Under the pieces are notes generated by a model. It was not told the DNA's origin. It ran no database searches and saw only the letters and a program-made list of their open reading frames with translations. From assembly GCA_007129225.1 (NCBI GenBank), contig SKVX01000406.1, positions 1 through 7,018 on the forward strand: a DNA stretch of 7,018 nucleotides, read 5' to 3'. Below, piece after piece: positions 5,341-7,018 of this stretch; within the stretch, counting starts at the first letter, position 1, and the number at the start of each line of letters is the position of its first letter. The translations under genes and the position numbers were made by a program. Source of the stretch: Halomonas sp. Lineage in GTDB: Bacteria; Pseudomonadota; Gammaproteobacteria; Pseudomonadales; Halomonadaceae.

Positions 5341-6485
5341 CCTCTCCTCGCATCGAAATCGACTTGGCCAAGATCGAGTACAACACCCGCGCTCTTGTCA
5401 CACTGCTTTCCGGTCGTGGCATCGACGTCACCGGTGTCACCAAGGCAACGCTGGGCTCGCCCGAGGTGGCAAAGGCCATGATCGCTGGAGGTGTGTCGCG
5501 TCTCGGCGATTCACGGCTCGAAAACCTCGAGGCACTTCGCCATGCGGGCATTCAGACCCCGTTGACGCTGCTGCGATCACCCACGCCGGACCAGGCCGAA
5601 CGGGCAGTGGCATGTGCCAGCCTCAGCCAGGTGAGCGAGCTTGATGTCGTGAAGGCGTTGTCAGCGGCGGCGGGCAGGCGAGGGGTGATTCATGGCCTGG
5701 TGTTGATGGTGGAGCTGGGCGATCTGCGCGAGGGGGTCATGCCCGGTGATGTACTCGACGTTGGCCACCGCATATCGCTCACGCCCCATGTCACCCTCGC
5801 CGGTCTCGGTACCAACCTGGCGTGCCGGGCCGGTGTCGTGCCCAGTGCCGGTAACATGGGCGAGCTGTCTGCCCTGGCAACCCTGATCAAGGCCAGGCTG
5901 GGCCTGCAACTGCCGCTCGTATCCGGGGGGAACTCGGCCAATCTCGCCTGGGCCTTGGCCGCACCCGCGGGCCGAATCAACGACCTGCGGCTCGGCGAGT
6001 CGATCCTGCTGGGCTGCGATCCCCTTACGCGCATCCCCCTTAGCGGCCTGTACACCGATGCGTTCACTCTGGTGGTACCCGTCATCGAATCGCTGGCCAA
6101 GCCGACAGCGCCACGCGGCGCAACCGGCGAGGCGGCTTTCGGCATACCGACGCAGACCGGCGAACGCGGCACCATCATTCAGACGCTCGCCGCCATCGGC
6201 CGGCAGGATGTCGACCCGGATGGCCTGGCCCCCCCACAGGGCGTCAGTGTGCTCGCCGCCAGCAGCGACCACCTGGTACTAGAAACGCAACACCGCCTGG
6301 CACCCGGCACGGAGATCCGCTTCGGGCTCGACTACTCGGCCCTGCTGCGGGCGATGACGTCTCCGTTCGTGACGACCACCTTTGCCACCACGACACGCCA
6401 GCCTGCTTTCCCTGCATCGTCTCCTTCGATCGGCTCCCTTCCTTCAGCACCGCCATTCGCGAATCGCACGCCAGCCGCTCTCTGA
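5337..6485 (+). CDS. Alanine/ornithine-racemase-family PLP enzyme (fold type III) with unusual C-terminal tail
   Basis: A predicted cytoplasmic PLP-dependent amino-acid racemase of 382 residues. Family motifs in order: PRIEIDLAKIEYN (4-16); the PLP lysine K36 in VTGVTKATLGS; DSRLENLEALR (58-68); VELGDLREG (125-133), typical of the ornithine-racemase branch; GTNLACRAGVVPSAGNM (158-174); SGGNSANL (196-203), likely binding the PLP phosphate; RLGESILLG (218-226); and LDYSALLRAMTSPFV (331-345). Homologues I recall end soon after the last motif; here about 34 extra residues rich in Pro, Ser, Ala and Thr follow, suggesting a lost stop codon. The start is GTG at 5337, which overlaps the upstream TGA as GTGA and gives the normal family N-terminus. 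An ATG at 5316 would add 7 residues but has AAGGA directly abutting it. The substrate amino acid is unknown; its operon partner is the DUF1611 protein. Confidence 0.85.
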   Translation: MTSPRIEIDLAKIEYNTRALVTLLSGRGIDVTGVTKATLGSPEVAKAMIAGGVSRLGDSRLENLEALRHAGIQTPLTLLRSPTPDQAERAVACASLSQVSELDVVKALSAAAGRRGVIHGLVLMVELGDLREGVMPGDVLDVGHRISLTPHVTLAGLGTNLACRAGVVPSAGNMGELSALATLIKARLGLQLPLVSGGNSANLAWALAAPAGRINDLRLGESILLGCDPLTRIPLSGLYTDAFTLVVPVIESLAKPTAPRGATGEAAFGIPTQTGERGTIIQTLAAIGRQDVDPDGLAPPQGVSVLAASSDHLVLETQHRLAPGTEIRFGLDYSALLRAMTSPFVTTTFATTTRQPAFPASSPSIGSLPSAPPFANRTPAAL

Positions 6486-6539
6486 TGGCCACTCTCCGAT
6501 AGCCACTCTGTAAGAATCGTCAGGCACTTACCCACTGAC

Positions 6540-6890
6540 TCATGTGCCGTCACGTTCCGCCAGCGCCCGACGGAACGCCTCCCGGTAGGCCGATTCGTGC
6601 TGCCCCGGGTCCGCCGGGAAGCGCCCCAGTTCCACGGCAAGGTCGAAAAAGCCCTGCGCGGGCAGGTTCTCACCCCGGCGGCTGACGACCAGCGCCGCAA
6701 TGAAGGGCCGCCCCTGCTCGGCATCTTCACGCATCAGGGTTTCCAGTGCCCGGGCGACCTGCTGGATGGTGCGCGGCGGCTTGAGGCCCAGCGCCTCGGC
6801 GAGCTGTTGATAGGTCATCGGCAGCGTGGCGGCTGGTGCCGCTTCGAGCATGCGACGAGCCTGGGTGGCAAGTGAAGCTTCAGGTTTCAT
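6540..6890 (-). CDS. Small uncharacterised protein, possibly winged-helix-like
   Basis: I do not recognise a named family. The protein is 116 residues if started at the ATG at 6890. Its N-terminal half is helical (LATQARRMLEAAP), followed by LPMTYQQLAEALGLKPPRTIQQVARALETLMRED, which reads like a helix-turn-helix or small winged helix. A conserved-looking C-terminal segment follows: RPFIAALVVSRRGENLPAQGFFDLAVELGRF. There is no signal peptide or membrane segment. Codon use is GC-rich and coding-like. A TTG at 6941 in the same frame would add 17 residues across a hairpin and overlap the upstream stop, which seems less likely; no good ribosome binding site is visible for either start. It converges on the racemase gene with a 54-nt gap. 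Regulatory DNA binding is a guess. Confidence 0.7.
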   Translation of the reverse strand: MKPEASLATQARRMLEAAPAATLPMTYQQLAEALGLKPPRTIQQVARALETLMREDAEQGRPFIAALVVSRRGENLPAQGFFDLAVELGRFPADPGQHESAYREAFRRALAERDGT

Positions 6891-6902
6891 GACGGCAGCA
6901 TT

Positions 6903-6928
6903 GAGACGGGAACCTTGGCTCCCGTCTC
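6903..6928 (-). terminator. Perfect 9-bp hairpin after the edge gene, candidate terminator or leader hairpin
   Basis: GAGACGGGA (6903-6911) and TCCCGTCTC (6920-6928) form a perfect stem around an 8-nt loop. On the minus strand it begins 10 nt after the TGA at 6938-6940 and ends 12 nt before the ATG at 6890. No T-run follows on the minus strand (AATGCTGCC), so it may be a partial terminator or attenuator between the two minus-strand genes, or a processing site. Confidence 0.45.
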
Positions 6929-6937
6929 GGTGGTTCC

Positions 6938-7018
6938 TCAAGAAGGATGCTTCTGCTGGTGGGTTGGAGTCTGGCGTTTCTCGCCTTCTTCTTCCTCGGG
7001 CTTGGCCGAGCCCTGGTG
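6938..7018 (-). CDS. C-terminal end of a minus-strand gene running in from the right edge (hydrophilic tail)
   Basis: An open frame enters from the right edge and stops at TGA (6938-6940), giving 26 residues that are very hydrophilic (AKPEEEEGEKRQTPTHQQKH). Support is the stop followed 10 nt later by a strong hairpin, and a plausible charged protein tail. Against it, the opposite strand from ATG 6947 is also open to the edge and reads as a hydrophobic N-terminus (MLLLVGWSLAFLAFFFLG), which could be a membrane protein start; its AAGGA abuts the ATG, too close for a normal ribosome binding site. I prefer the minus strand, but too little is visible to decide. Confidence 0.35.
   Translation of the reverse strand, partial: HQGSAKPEEEEGEKRQTPTHQQKHPS

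Noticed and set aside
6459..6469. The 11-mer GCGAATCGCAC occurs both here and upstream of bacterioferritin (3383-3393)
   Set aside because: Several shared 11-mers are expected by chance in a 7-kb window, and this copy is inside the racemase reading frame.
6488..6509. Direct repeat GCCACTCT twice, 14 nt apart, after the racemase stop
   Set aside because: It is too short and isolated to support a repeat element or attachment site.

Overview
The window looks like chromosomal DNA from a GC-rich gammaproteobacterium. A Halomonas-like marine or halophilic organism is plausible, judging from overall protein character and the strong G/C preference at third codon positions, but this is an inference and no marker gene fixes the taxon. 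There are no rRNA or tRNA genes, CRISPR arrays or insertion sequences. The region reads as a string of small metabolic transcription units.

Layout: (1) 1-1350 (+) is an NCS2/NAT-family nucleobase permease cut at its 5' end by the window edge. It converges on (2) 1426-2157 (-), an NfsA-type FMN nitroreductase, with a perfect 9-bp hairpin between them (1357-1383). (3) 2403-3266 (+), divergent from the nitroreductase, is a tandem CbiX/SirB-type chelatase-like protein; only its second half keeps the metal-site histidines. (4) 3499-3966 (+) is a bacterioferritin subunit with an intact di-iron centre but Lys in place of the haem-ligand Met52. A good sigma70-type promoter carrying an inverted repeat lies in front of it. 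(5) 4201-5340 (+) and 5337-6485 (+) form a two-gene operon with a GTGA overlap: a DUF1611-family P-loop protein (the family that includes DgcN-type D-glutamate N-acetyltransferases) and an alanine/ornithine-racemase-family PLP enzyme. A cluster of alternating RCATC-type repeats precedes this operon. (6) 6540-6890 (-) is a small uncharacterised protein converging on the operon. (7) The right edge (6938-7018, -) probably holds the end of another small gene, followed by a 9-bp hairpin.

Functionally, the chelatase-like gene and the bacterioferritin both touch metal and tetrapyrrole handling, but they have separate promoters and are neighbours rather than a demonstrated pathway. The DUF1611-racemase pair is the most interesting unit. 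The gene pairing and translational coupling suggest a D-/L-amino-acid (or N-acyl-amino-acid) interconversion module whose substrate cannot be read from the sequence.
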